The notes: a model not told the origin generated them from the sequence alone. Counted from the first letter of the stretch, positions 16,620 through 26,196 are shown. The stretch: DNA of 64,000 bases from Roseofilum acuticapitatum BLCC-M154 (GCF_030068475.1 NZ_JAQOSP010000066.1:44318-108317); one strand, 5' to 3'. Numbers and translations: made by a program.

Positions 16620-18002
16620 ATGTTACAACCGGAACAAACTTTATCCGTTCAATCGACCTCTTCTCAGCTCCTAGAATATCAGTTACACCGGAAATTAGGA
16701 CGGACTGCTGCGGGTCGTCAAACTTGGCTGGCTACGGATTTAAGCAGCCATGAACCGGTAACGCTGAAATTGTTGGCCTTTAATCCTCAGATGGAATGGG
16801 ATGAGCTAAAGTTATTTGAACGGGAAGCTCAGGTACTGCAAGCCCTGGATCATCCTTGTATTCCCCAATACCGGGATTATTTTTCCCTGGATCGAGAGAT
16901 GGGGGGAGGGATTCCTTGGTTTGGCTTAGTGCAGCAATATATTCCTGGTGCGTCTTTGCAGGAGCGGTTAGAAAATGGGGGGCGTTTTTCGGAGGAGTAT
17001 GTTAAGGAAATTGCGGCTTCTGTCTTAAAAATTTTGATCTATTTACATGGCTTGAGTCCTCCTGTGCTGCATCGGGATATTAAACCGAGTAATATTATTT
17101 TGGGTGAGGATGGACAGGTCTACTTAGTGGATTTTGGGGCGGTGCAATCCCAAGCTGCGGTGACTGGGGTGACGTTTACGGTGGTGGGAACGAGTGGTTA
17201 TGCCCCTTTGGAGCAGTTTTGGGGACGAGCGGTTGCGGCTTCGGATTTGTATGCATTAGGAGCAACTTTGATTCATGTGGCGACTGGGGTTGCTCCGGTG
17301 GATTTGCCCCATCGAGAAAATCGGATTCAGTTTCGCGATCGCTCACCGTTTAATCCCTATTTAATCACCTGGATCGAGAAAATGACCGATCCTGCCCTAG
17401 AAAAGCGCTTTAGCAATGCTCAGGAAGCTTTCGATCAACTCTATAACCAACCGGTAGGGGTAGAAAGGACGGATAGCCCTAAGTTTCGTCAGGTTCCAAA
17501 ACCGGAGAATACGCTAATTTATATTTGGCGATCGCCCAAAACGTTAAAGTTAGAGATTCCCTCTCGATTTCAGCGCAATAGCGTCAGAACAGTTGCCCTT
17601 GTCTTAATTAGCTTGATAATTACACGGGGCATATTTATGGGTGCTTTCACCCTTCTTCGTAATCCCTTAATTTGGCTGATTGTATTTTTAGCGATCGTTG
17701 CCCTCGTGTTGTTCTTTGCTGCGAGTGAAACCGAAGTGATCTTTGAGAGAGAGCAATTTAAAATTGAAAGGAAGTTATGGGGCTGGAGCTATATCACCCA
17801 CTCTGGTTTATCGGAGCAGTTAATGGGAGCTTTTATTCACCATGAAAACTCTTCCACGATAGTGAAACTTCATTGCCAAAATTATACTGGCGAATATACT
17901 TATGCGATCGCGGCTGGGTTAAGCCCTAACGAAGCAGCTTGGGTTGCTCATGAAATCCAAGATTGGCTTTATTCTCAGTCTGAGGTTAGTGATGGGGAAT
18001 AG
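16620..18002 (+). CDS. Membrane-bound Ser/Thr protein kinase (cyanobacterial SpkF-like type)
   Basis: 460 residues from ATG 16620 (MLQPEQTLSV); an in-frame ATG at 16473 would add 49 unlike residues. The kinase domain (about 20-290) has a degenerate glycine loop LGRTAAGRQTWLA, VTLKLL with the ATP lysine, catalytic HRDIKPSNIILG and metal-binding VDFGAV. After it come two membrane helices (about 325-350 and 355-375), then a C-terminal cytoplasmic or lumenal tail. All catalytic residues are present. Targets are unknown. Confidence 0.9.
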   Translation: MLQPEQTLSVQSTSSQLLEYQLHRKLGRTAAGRQTWLATDLSSHEPVTLKLLAFNPQMEWDELKLFEREAQVLQALDHPCIPQYRDYFSLDREMGGGIPWFGLVQQYIPGASLQERLENGGRFSEEYVKEIAASVLKILIYLHGLSPPVLHRDIKPSNIILGEDGQVYLVDFGAVQSQAAVTGVTFTVVGTSGYAPLEQFWGRAVAASDLYALGATLIHVATGVAPVDLPHRENRIQFRDRSPFNPYLITWIEKMTDPALEKRFSNAQEAFDQLYNQPVGVERTDSPKFRQVPKPENTLIYIWRSPKTLKLEIPSRFQRNSVRTVALVLISLIITRGIFMGAFTLLRNPLIWLIVFLAIVALVLFFAASETEVIFEREQFKIERKLWGWSYITHSGLSEQLMGAFIHHENSSTIVKLHCQNYTGEYTYAIAAGLSPNEAAWVAHEIQDWLYSQSEVSDGE

Positions 18003-18030
18003 GCAATGGGGAATAGGCAATGGGGAATGT
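18003..18030. repeat. Heptanucleotide-type repeat (AGGCAAT GGGGAAT)
   Basis: Alternating 7-base units GGGGAAT and AGGCAAT directly after the kinase stop codon, the same kind of repeat seen at several other gene ends here, with a different unit. Confidence 0.7.
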
Positions 18031-18047
18031 TCTTGCCATGCTCCCTA

Positions 18048-18223
18048 CATTGACACTCCTCGACCTAAAGGTACGGAGATTCTTGGTTCACGGAGATTAC
18101 TTGCTTAGACAGAATTACTTCTGAGAAAGTAGAGGTATTCTCTCCCCAAGCGTTTATTGGATCTAGCCCAAGAGTTCCCGTATGCCCTACGGTACTTAGT
18201 CCTTTCTTCAAAATATCCCTCTT
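18048..18223 (-). pseudogene. TnpB C-terminal remnant and right end of an IS200/IS605-family element
   Basis: The minus strand between 18223 and the stop at 18065 reads as the last 50 or so residues of a TnpB protein: KGLSTVGHTGTLG, then INAWGENTSTF and SKQVISVNQESPYL before TAG. TnpB is the transposon-encoded RNA-guided nuclease. The frame is blocked by a TAG just upstream, and the DRDxNAA motif, RuvC core and zinc finger are all missing. Beyond the stop, CTTTAGGTCGAGGAGTGTCAA resembles the right end of these elements with a decayed hairpin. It abuts the restriction-modification genes. Confidence 0.8.
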
Positions 18224-18394
18224 CTATCACTCTGGGAAAAGTAAAATCGAAGACCAATCCTAAAACTTACTCAGGATATGATGTTGAGAGATCGCCAGCT
18301 AACAGAAACTCAGAAATTTTGTGTTTTTCCGAAAGCCTTGCTCAGTGGGGATTTCAGATTATCTTCTGGCGAAAGTGAAAGAAGAGGGATACTT

Positions 18395-19843
18395 CTAGGT
18401 TATCAAAGTTTCTATCTGACCGATCGCATCTCTTTCTTTTTGCCAAGCCTCGTCCCGTAGTTGATTGGCTTTTAAGACTAAATCCCCAATCTCGTTGATG
18501 ATGGACGCAGCAGGTAAGGGAATGGGAATAGACTCAAACATTTCTCGATCGACTTCAAGAATCACTGAACCGTAAGAATTTCTCGTAATTAGACGATTAC
18601 CGTAGTCTGAGACTAACCAAGCGTACAGGTAGCCAGGATTCATGTCTGATGCTGCCAAGAATCGAGTTGCGTGTTCACTGGCTGTCCATTTTGCCATGTA
18701 CGCTGGAACAATTTGCACTCGCCCGATAGTACCAGAGCGAGTTACGCAAATCATATTTTCTTCTAGCTGGATTTCTGGCAAGTCTTTGGTGTGTGCGCCT
18801 TTTGCGAGTCCCTTGACATCAACCGGATCGACTTGAAAAAGCTGTTTGCTGCTCAGAAGCGGGATTCCACCTTTGTCAACATAAGTCCGTTTACGGAACT
18901 TGGTAATGGCTCTAACTTCCCTAGTGACTCGCTCATCGCCAACTGTTGTAACTTCTACAGGTAATTCTTTTAACTGTTGTTGTGCTTGCAATGCGGTTGG
19001 ATCGTGAAAGCTACCTTCTAGTCTTCCAGCTAGTTCTGAGGCTTTTACGGTTGAGGTGACATATCCTTTGCTTTTTGGGGTCAAGGTGTCCAAATAGGGC
19101 AGGTTTAAGCGTTCGTGGAGTAGCTTATCGGCTTCATCTAACAGGCGGTTTGCTTCGTCTCTGCATTGTCCCGCTTCACACATCAGTCGCCCAATAGCAA
19201 TACGACGCAAGGGATGTAAGTCAGGAATAACGATGCGAGTCAGGTGTTGGGGTTCGATGTGAACAACAACTGAACCATAGGTGGCTTGAGTCAGTTGGGG
19301 ACGACCATAGCGACTACGAAGGAAGGCGGTAATATAACCTGCGGTATCGGCATCATTCGCCCGAAGACGAATTGCGTGTTGTGATAAGGCTTTTCCAGTA
19401 AAAGTTTCTGTAGCTAAGGCAACGTTACCAATAGTTCCAGAACAGGAAATGAGTACATCCCACATTTTAACTAGAAGCTTATCTAAACGAGAAGTCTGCT
19501 TACGACTCAAAAAGTTTTCGATTTTAGGGCGTAAACTAATGATGTCTGAACTAGACAAAAAAGGAACACCCCGTTCAGGACTGACATAAATTCGTTTAAA
19601 CCGGAAAGCATTGTGAGCTTCTTGGCATAGTGCATTTTCCCCATAAAGGGAAATCAATGGAAAATCACTTGCTCGTAACTGAGCAACAGCATTCCGTGCC
19701 TCAATATTGAAACAAGACCCCTCCAAGCGAACACCAGCATCAAAGACTTCTTTTAAGCTGACGGTGGTTGATAATTTATCGGGTTCAGTGGTAGGGGTTG
19801 CTGGGACTGGATTATGTGGATTGACTCTTGCGTGTTTTACCAT
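18395..19843 (-). CDS. Restriction-modification specificity subunit (HsdS-like)
   Basis: 482 residues from ATG 19843 (MVKHARVNPHN), overlapping the end of the methylase-nuclease gene by 7 bases; a start at 19867 is also open. It has two target-recognition halves: each contains a paired motif, VPFLSSSDI ... ISCSGTIGNV in the first and IPLLSSKQLF ... VTRSGTIGRV in the second, followed by YGSVVVHIEP and YGSVILEVD and by helical spacers (about 215-245 and 450-480). This two-domain plan recognises a bipartite DNA site. It would direct the partner protein encoded upstream. Confidence 0.88.
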   Translation of the reverse strand: MVKHARVNPHNPVPATPTTEPDKLSTTVSLKEVFDAGVRLEGSCFNIEARNAVAQLRASDFPLISLYGENALCQEAHNAFRFKRIYVSPERGVPFLSSSDIISLRPKIENFLSRKQTSRLDKLLVKMWDVLISCSGTIGNVALATETFTGKALSQHAIRLRANDADTAGYITAFLRSRYGRPQLTQATYGSVVVHIEPQHLTRIVIPDLHPLRRIAIGRLMCEAGQCRDEANRLLDEADKLLHERLNLPYLDTLTPKSKGYVTSTVKASELAGRLEGSFHDPTALQAQQQLKELPVEVTTVGDERVTREVRAITKFRKRTYVDKGGIPLLSSKQLFQVDPVDVKGLAKGAHTKDLPEIQLEENMICVTRSGTIGRVQIVPAYMAKWTASEHATRFLAASDMNPGYLYAWLVSDYGNRLITRNSYGSVILEVDREMFESIPIPLPAASIINEIGDLVLKANQLRDEAWQKERDAIGQIETLIT

Positions 19844-21828
19844 CCCAATACCGCCTGCTTCTTCCAATCAATAAATTCATTCGCCACCAAGGGGGTGTCA
19901 TCATCAAGGACTTTCTGACGGGGTAATGGTCTAACCGTTGCTTCTCCTGTGGCTGTATGTTCTAACATAGGGATTTCCTCTGGTTTAGTCGGAACGAGGA
20001 TTTCTTCTCCGTCCTCGTTGCGTCTAAAGGTCTTATTACCCCGCTTATCATGTCCGATAGCATTGACCTGAGCCATGAAGATTTCGTAGTCTCGTAGCTG
20101 ACGATCGATGGCTTCACGGTTCATTTCCTCTTCTGTTTTCTTTTGCAGAATCAGCACCGAGGTTTGTGTCCCGTTGCGAGGTTGGAAGGTATCGGGATGA
20201 AGGTCGATAGATGCCACAATTCGACAGTGGGTTAGCATCCACCAGCGAGCATAAAGCAATCCGGGTGCGCCTAGAATCGCATCGGGTAAGACAATCGCCA
20301 TGCGTCCCCCTGGCTTGAGAAATTGCCAGCATCGCTCGATAAAGAGGATTTCGGGGGGTTGAGAGGTTTGCAGTTGCTCGGTCATCTCCCAGCCATTTTC
20401 GGTTTCTTCCCACACATGACCGAGTTTGTATTGTCTCAAAGTTTCTTGGTCTTTAATGGGTAGCTTAGAACCGAAAGGGGGGTTAGTAGCGATCGCGTCA
20501 AACAAACCCAAGTCATCTGCACTTCTTAATGTGGATGGATCAACCCCAAGCGCATTAGCAAAGGCTTTCCGAAAGTTATCTTCCCATTGATGAGGGTGCA
20601 ACAGACTATCTTGGCGCAAGATATTCCCCGATCCGTCGTTATTCATCACCATGTTCATTTTTGTTGCTTTGACGAGATCGGGATTGATGTCTGTCCCAAA
20701 GAAACATTGACTGGCTAATTGCTGGATACGCTCAGTCAAAGCAGCTTGCATCATAGAACTTGTGATATTATTCCCCATTGATGCTTTTAACTGGTCAATG
20801 ATTTGGTTCATCGCAATCACTAAGAAACCTCCTGTCCCGCAAGCTGGGTCAAGAACTTTCTCATCAATCTTCAAGTCTAGCATTCGCACTGCCATTGTTT
20901 GAACATTACGGGGGGTGAAAAATTCACCGCGATCGCCTCTTAAATTTGCGCCCACTAACTCTTCATAGGCTTTCCCTTTGACATCAATATCAGTTTCGAG
21001 GAAACTGTAACGCTGTAACTCGCCAACGATATAAGCCAGAGAACGAGGTTGCAGTTTAATCCGGTCATTAGCATCAAAAATTGCTGGATAGCGTTTTTTG
21101 ACCGCTTCAAAGATTTTCCCAATTCTATTGACAACCGTTAAGCGACCGTCATTACTCGCTTTTTCTGTAGCTGTAGCATAGAAATTAAGGGGATTCGGAA
21201 AATTGCGTTCGTCGTGGATTTTGCAGAAGATGACTTTTAGGAGTTCAAAGAAGGCAGGTTGTTTTTGTAATCCATCTGTGACGTAAATATGGTTGTGGCA
21301 AATCTTGAAGGAAAAGAGAAGATTATCATCTGTTGCGTGTTTTAAAGTTTCTCGTTTAGGACGATTGACTTCCTCTACATCCCCGTTCCGAGAAGGAATA
21401 TCATTAGGTTCTTCCCAAACAAATTGACCATCAATATATAATCGTCGGAAAACAAACTTATATTTTCCATTTGTCCACATCCCCCACTCGGCATTAGAAC
21501 AAGCAGACATATAGGATTTTAACTGCTCAACGCCATCACGACGATTAGAAGGCTCTACAGAATCTTTCTTGCACTCAATGATAATCCAAGCATTGTCTAT
21601 CGTATGCTCTTGACCTTCCTTGAAGATTACTAAGTCAGCGCGAAAACGTTTGCTACCAATTTTAATCGGGAACTCTACAGCGATATCTTCTGGTCGATAT
21701 TCTAACTCCAAGACAAGGCGGCGCTCGATATTTTGACGGACATATTCTTCTGGTGTGTCTTGACGGATTTTCTGGTCAATAAAGTCACAAATTTTTCCGT
21801 CTGGTAAAGTGGCTATGACTTTAGACAT
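19837..21828 (-). CDS. Fused PD-(D/E)XK nuclease and N6-adenine DNA methyltransferase (HsdM-like)
   Basis: 663 residues. The N-terminal 130 or so form a type I R-protein-like nuclease domain: RFRADLVIF (D65) and WIIIECKK (E85, K87) fit the D...ExK active site. Residues about 270-600 are an HsdM-type methylase with SAM motif DPACGTGGF (327-335) and catalytic NPPF (449-452). Its stop overlaps the start of the specificity gene. No hsdR helicase gene is nearby, so nuclease and methylase reside in one chain with a separate specificity subunit, as in BcgI-like type IIB enzymes. Assignment to that class is inference. Confidence 0.87.
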   Translation of the reverse strand: MSKVIATLPDGKICDFIDQKIRQDTPEEYVRQNIERRLVLELEYRPEDIAVEFPIKIGSKRFRADLVIFKEGQEHTIDNAWIIIECKKDSVEPSNRRDGVEQLKSYMSACSNAEWGMWTNGKYKFVFRRLYIDGQFVWEEPNDIPSRNGDVEEVNRPKRETLKHATDDNLLFSFKICHNHIYVTDGLQKQPAFFELLKVIFCKIHDERNFPNPLNFYATATEKASNDGRLTVVNRIGKIFEAVKKRYPAIFDANDRIKLQPRSLAYIVGELQRYSFLETDIDVKGKAYEELVGANLRGDRGEFFTPRNVQTMAVRMLDLKIDEKVLDPACGTGGFLVIAMNQIIDQLKASMGNNITSSMMQAALTERIQQLASQCFFGTDINPDLVKATKMNMVMNNDGSGNILRQDSLLHPHQWEDNFRKAFANALGVDPSTLRSADDLGLFDAIATNPPFGSKLPIKDQETLRQYKLGHVWEETENGWEMTEQLQTSQPPEILFIERCWQFLKPGGRMAIVLPDAILGAPGLLYARWWMLTHCRIVASIDLHPDTFQPRNGTQTSVLILQKKTEEEMNREAIDRQLRDYEIFMAQVNAIGHDKRGNKTFRRNEDGEEILVPTKPEEIPMLEHTATGEATVRPLPRQKVLDDDTPLVANEFIDWKKQAVLGW

Positions 21829-21901
21829 TCGTGCGTCCCCTGTTATAAGCTAATCTTTCTTTTAATTCGTGAGCCATCTGTAAGTAGATATTGTAACTCA
21901 T
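21821..21901 (-). CDS. Possible 26-residue leader ORF between bioF and the restriction operon
   Basis: ATG 21901 overlaps the bioF stop as ATGA, and the TAA at 21821 overlaps the ATG of the methylase-nuclease gene. The peptide begins [20 protein letters not shown]. The placement would couple translation across the junction, and AGGGGA inside it is the ribosome site for the next gene. It could equally be chance, or the trimmed end of a lost gene. Confidence 0.3.
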   Translation of the reverse strand: MSYNIYLQMAHELKERLAYNRGRTNV

Positions 21902-23082
21902 TGACCGCTCATCCTATCTAGATAATGTTTAATCCCATCGACTAAGGATTCTAGATGTTCCCGTTGATGAGTTGCCATGAGGGAGATTCTAATACGGCTG
22001 GTGGGTACGGTGGGGGGACGGATGGCAGGGGCAAAAATGCCTTGGGTTTTGAGATAGGCGGATAAGTCTAAGGCTTGTTGAGGAGTCTCTAGAGGTAAGC
22101 TGATAATGGGAGATTCTGAGGCAATGGGGACGATCTGGGGACAGTGACGGGTGAGGAGAGCTTGGAAATCGTTGATATTTTGCCAAAGCTGTTCTCGGTG
22201 TTGGGGTTCGGTTTGGATAATGGCGATCGCTGTTTGGGCGGCTGCGGTGTCGGCTGGACTGAGACCTGTGGTATAAATCCAACTGGGGGCACGGTTGCGG
22301 AGATAGTCGATGAGGAGAGCAGATCCGGCGACATAACCGCCTAAACTGCCGATCGCTTTGCTCAGGGTTCCCACTTGGATCAATTCGGGTTTATGCAGTT
22401 GAAAATGCTGCACTAAACCGGCTCCGGTGCTACCGAAGACTCCGGTAGCATGGGCTTCATCGATGAGCAGCATACTGTCATAGGTTTGGGCAACTTCTAG
22501 TAGTTGGGGTAGGCGACAGAGATCTCCATCCATGCTGAAGATGCTATCACTGATGATGAGCGATCGCCGATACTGACTGCGGTATTCTCGTAATTTTTCC
22601 GTCAATTCTTGGACATTATTATGTCCATAAGTGATGACCGTGGCTTTACTGAGGATAGCGCCATTTTTTAGGCTAGAGTGGTTATATTCATCACTCAAAA
22701 TCAAGTCCCGTGGCCCCATGAGGGCGGCGATCGCCCCCAGGTTAGCCAAATATCCGGAACTGAACACGAGGGCATCTTCGGTTTGTTTGAGCTGGGCAAT
22801 CGAGCGTTCTAACTCGCGATGTAAACTCCGATGCCCACTGGTGAGTCGAGATCCGGTGCTTCCCGTGCCATACTGCTCCAGAGCCTCCTTAGCCGCTTCA
22901 ATTAACCGGCGATCGCCCGCCAAACCCAGATAGTTATTGCTGGCAAAATTCAGTACAGGTTGACCACTGAGGGAGGCGATCGCTCCCGGTAAACCCTCCA
23001 AGGTTTGGGGAGAGCGATACCAGTTGGCTCGATGAAGGGTTTCTAGGGAATTAGAGAGCCAAGAGTAGGGCGAATGAGACAT
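21898..23082 (-). CDS. bioF: 8-amino-7-oxononanoate synthase (KAPA synthase)
   Basis: PLP enzyme of biotin synthesis that condenses pimeloyl-ACP/CoA with alanine. 394 residues from ATG 23082 ([16 protein letters not shown]). An upstream in-frame ATG at 23118 lies in the terminal repeat of the neighbouring MITE-like element and is unlikely to be ancestral. Conserved features: [45 protein letters not shown] and the PLP lysine in [12 protein letters not shown]. Other bio genes are not nearby, as is common in cyanobacteria. Confidence 0.93.
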   Translation of the reverse strand: MSHSPYSWLSNSLETLHRANWYRSPQTLEGLPGAIASLSGQPVLNFASNNYLGLAGDRRLIEAAKEALEQYGTGSTGSRLTSGHRSLHRELERSIAQLKQTEDALVFSSGYLANLGAIAALMGPRDLILSDEYNHSSLKNGAILSKATVITYGHNNVQELTEKLREYRSQYRRSLIISDSIFSMDGDLCRLPQLLEVAQTYDSMLLIDEAHATGVFGSTGAGLVQHFQLHKPELIQVGTLSKAIGSLGGYVAGSALLIDYLRNRAPSWIYTTGLSPADTAAAQTAIAIIQTEPQHREQLWQNINDFQALLTRHCPQIVPIASESPIISLPLETPQQALDLSAYLKTQGIFAPAIRPPTVPTSRIRISLMATHQREHLESLVDGIKHYLDRMSGQ

Positions 23083-23115
23083 CAATTTACTGTTGACTAA
23101 CCTTAATTTTTGAGT

Positions 23116-23266
23116 CATATCAAGTCTGGTTTCCGCAAGCGGCCATGAAAAGCAGTTAAACTAGCGGGCAAGATGCCCGCACTCCCTCAATCTGAGTGAT
23201 ATTACTGGAGTGGGAGCATCTTGCTCCCTACATTTTTAATTATGTTATTCAAGCGGACTTGATATC
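23116..23266. mobile_element. MITE-like element, copy 1 (about 150 bp)
   Basis: Imperfect inverted ends: (C)ATATCAAGTCTGG at 23116-23129 and CGGACTTGATATC at 23254-23266. Inside are two hairpins, GCGGGC-AAGAT-GCCCGC (23164-23180) and GGGAGC-ATCTT-GCTCCC (23212-23228). A second copy in the same orientation, with the same hairpins, begins at 63860. The element has no reading frame of its own and reaches into the 3' end of the Ca2+ ATPase gene, supplying its last residues and stop. Confidence 0.85.
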
Positions 23267-26196
23267 ATTGGGGTACGCAGACGAGCCAAAAATCTTCCTA
23301 ACTCTCCGACCCAAAGGATAATGGACGTGCCGCCCCCAATGATTAACCAATCTTGGAGACTGAGGGGAACTGTTCTAAAGAAACCGCCGCCCCATTGAAC
23401 AATAATGATTTGTCCAAAGACAATGACCGCAGAAATGATGATAAAACCAGGATTCTCTTTCAAGTTTTTGAACACTGAATCTTTGATGCCAAAGCATTTG
23501 GCGTTAAATAAATTCCACCAGTTGACCATCACAAAGGTAGTAAAGAAGAGGGAGAGTTCATAGGGGTCAACGACTCCATCTTGCTGAATATAGAGGAGAA
23601 AGCCGACAAAAAAGATCAGGAATACAAAGGCTACCGATAAGAGTTGTTTGGCCATCGATGGACTGATAATAAAGGCTTTGGGGTTGCGGGGAGGATGGCG
23701 CATCACCATGGGGTTGGGGGGATCTGTGGCTAGGGCGAGGGCGGCGAAGGTGTCCATAATTAGGTTTACCCACAACAGTTGGGTGACGGTTAAGGGTAAG
23801 TTGATGTTAATGAAAGGCCCTAATAGGGCAATGCCACAGGCGGCTACATTAATGGTCAGTTGAAAGAGGATAAATTTCTGGATGTTTTGATAGAGCGATC
23901 GCCCCCACATGACGGCATTTTCAATACTCTTGAAGGAGTGATCCAGGATAATAATATCACTGGCTTCTTTGGCTACGGAGGTGCTTTCTTGCCCCATGGC
24001 TAACCCGACTTGAGCTTGATTGAGGGCGGGCGCGTCGTTGGTTCCATCTCCGGTCACTGCCACGACTTCCCCATTTTCTTGTAGCATTTTTACCAACCGT
24101 TGCTTATCCGCAGGACGGGCACGGGAGAGGACTTTTAAGGAGCGTACAGCCTCCCGCGCTTGGCGATCGTCGAGTTGGGCAAAGTCTTGACCGGTTAAGA
24201 AGCATTCGTAACCATCTTCATCGGTAACTAAGCCAATTTGACGGGCGATATATTTGGAGGTGTTGGGATTATCTCCCGTGACGATTTTCACGCCAACACC
24301 AGCCCGTTGACAGATTTTGATGGCTCTGGGGACATCGGGGCGGATGGGGTCGGCAATGGCGACAAAGCCTAACCAAGTCATACCTTGACTCATGAGGCGC
24401 TCGATCTCGATTTCGGCTTCCGGATAGAGGGGGGCTAAGTTATCCCGATAGGCAAACCCTAACAACCTCATGCCGTTGGCTTCGTAGTGTTGCATCTGTT
24501 CGGCGATCGCGCTATGGCTGGGAATCGGTTGCACTCCTTTTTCGGTCAGAATATGACTACATTGGGCTAGAACAATTTCGGGCGCACCTTTGATGTGAAT
24601 GATGGGGTTTTCCCGATGGCGAGAATAACCCAAGGTGGCCATATATTTGCGTTCTGGGGAAAAGGTTAATTGGGTAAGGGTGCGAAAGCTTTCCCGTTCT
24701 TGTTCATAGCTGCGCTGTTGTTCATCTAACCATAACAGTAGCGCTCCTTCTGTGGGATCGCCAATGGGGGTAACTTCTTCTGAGCCTAAGTTGAGGTTAC
24801 AACTGCGCTGTAAGTTGGCGGTACTGTTAATGGCGATCGCCTCAGCCATGAGATCCAAGTCTCCCCCAAAACAGGACTCACTAACCTGCATCTTATTCAG
24901 GGTCAAGGTTCCGGTCTTATCAGAACAAATTACCGTGGTTGCGCCAATGGTTTCGCAGGCCTGCATTTGTCGTACCAGGGCATTTTGCCGGGTCATGCGG
25001 CGCATACTATAAGCGAGACTGAGAACTACGCTCAGGGGTAAACCTTCGGGAACGGCGACGACAATCACTGCTACAGCGATCATAAAATAGGTGAGTAAGG
25101 CAGTGGCTGCTTCTGTTGTAATCCAAGTTTGGGGGCTTTCAGGAACCCAATTGAACAGCCAACCGAGACCCAATCCTCCGGCTAATATCAATACTCCGAT
25201 CGCGAGACTTTTGAGCCATTCGACTAAGCGCTCATCTTCTAACCATTCTGGCGATTCCATTTGGGGTTTGATCAAGGTTAATCCTTGATAAATAATGGGT
25301 AACCAGACTTTAATTAAGGCGATCGCCGCGCTCACAATCACCAAACTGGTCACATACCATTGTTGACCACTGAGATTAAACTCACCTCCCAAAATCCCCC
25401 GCAGAATTAAAGCCCCATCAATTAAAACGGCAATCAATAACCCACACACTCCAATTAACTGACTGAGGCGATCGAGTTGTTGATTGAGGGGGGTTTTTTC
25501 CTCTGTTGGCCCAGCAGCAGCTCGTGCAGTGCATCCAATTTCGGTTTGGTCACCTATGGCGATCGCTTCTATAATGCCATGGCCGTCTACCACAATGGTT
25601 CCTCGCATCACCCGATCCGGAGGATAGGCCGTAGAACTGACGCTTATTTTCTCTAATTGGTGGGAGGTCACCTTATTGACCGGGAGGGTTTCACCGGTCA
25701 AGCTGGACTCATTAATCTGAAAGGATACCGCACCAATAACCAACCCATCGGCCGGCACTTCGTCCCCGGCTTCAAGTAATATGACATCTCCCACTACAAT
25801 CTCTTTTTTGGGGACTTTACTAAAAACACCACTACGAACTACTGTAACCGGGACTTCATCATTGACTTGGTTAAGGATGTTAAATTCTTGGGTGGCTTTA
25901 TACTCATTGACAAACGAGACCGTCGTGGCTAAAAAAATAGCCACCAAAATCCCCAGACCTTCGAGATATTCTCCATCTACAAAGCCAATGATCATGGCCA
26001 GTAGAGCTGCCACAATTAAAATCCGAATAATGGGGTCTTCATACTTTTCCAGATAGAGTTGCCACCAGGGGGTTTGCTCTGGGGGAGTCAGGATATTGAG
26101 TCCATAGCGTTCGCGACTCGCTTCGACTTCTGTCGCTGTTAGTCCCCACAGGTGTTTTGAGTCTTGGAGATCGGGTTGAGGTTTTTGAATGGTCAT
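23245..26196 (-). CDS. P-type calcium-translocating ATPase (P2-type, PacL/PMCA-like)
   Basis: 983 residues. Pumps Ca2+ (or a similar cation) across the membrane using ATP. It has the N-terminal cation-ATPase motif (about 12-70), actuator TGET (SSLTGETLPVN), the phosphorylation site CSDKTGTLTLN, the nucleotide-binding KGAPEIVLAQC, hinge VTGDGTNDAPAL, and about ten membrane helices with VAVPEGLPLSV in M4 and LLWVNLIMDTFAALALATD in M6, typical of Ca2+ sites. The last residues, PMISSPLE, are encoded by the terminal repeat of the MITE-like element, so the original C-terminus has been replaced or trimmed. Confidence 0.93.
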   Translation of the reverse strand: MTIQKPQPDLQDSKHLWGLTATEVEASRERYGLNILTPPEQTPWWQLYLEKYEDPIIRILIVAALLAMIIGFVDGEYLEGLGILVAIFLATTVSFVNEYKATQEFNILNQVNDEVPVTVVRSGVFSKVPKKEIVVGDVILLEAGDEVPADGLVIGAVSFQINESSLTGETLPVNKVTSHQLEKISVSSTAYPPDRVMRGTIVVDGHGIIEAIAIGDQTEIGCTARAAAGPTEEKTPLNQQLDRLSQLIGVCGLLIAVLIDGALILRGILGGEFNLSGQQWYVTSLVIVSAAIALIKVWLPIIYQGLTLIKPQMESPEWLEDERLVEWLKSLAIGVLILAGGLGLGWLFNWVPESPQTWITTEAATALLTYFMIAVAVIVVAVPEGLPLSVVLSLAYSMRRMTRQNALVRQMQACETIGATTVICSDKTGTLTLNKMQVSESCFGGDLDLMAEAIAINSTANLQRSCNLNLGSEEVTPIGDPTEGALLLWLDEQQRSYEQERESFRTLTQLTFSPERKYMATLGYSRHRENPIIHIKGAPEIVLAQCSHILTEKGVQPIPSHSAIAEQMQHYEANGMRLLGFAYRDNLAPLYPEAEIEIERLMSQGMTWLGFVAIADPIRPDVPRAIKICQRAGVGVKIVTGDNPNTSKYIARQIGLVTDEDGYECFLTGQDFAQLDDRQAREAVRSLKVLSRARPADKQRLVKMLQENGEVVAVTGDGTNDAPALNQAQVGLAMGQESTSVAKEASDIIILDHSFKSIENAVMWGRSLYQNIQKFILFQLTINVAACGIALLGPFININLPLTVTQLLWVNLIMDTFAALALATDPPNPMVMRHPPRNPKAFIISPSMAKQLLSVAFVFLIFFVGFLLYIQQDGVVDPYELSLFFTTFVMVNWWNLFNAKCFGIKDSVFKNLKENPGFIIISAVIVFGQIIIVQWGGGFFRTVPLSLQDWLIIGGGTSIILWVGELGRFLARLRTPMISSPLE

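Noticed and set aside
18157..18460. Two plus-strand frames after the Ser/Thr kinase gene
   Set aside because: The region is a decayed IS200/IS605 remnant read on the minus strand and the 3' end of the specificity gene; the plus-strand peptides look random.
22144..22344. Antisense frames within bioF and similar long shadows in other genes
   Set aside because: Opposite-strand frames of a well-recognised enzyme with typical codon bias; no independent support.
23083..23118. Longer bioF start at ATG 23118
   Set aside because: This ATG lies at the terminus of the MITE-like element and the added residues do not resemble KAPA synthases.
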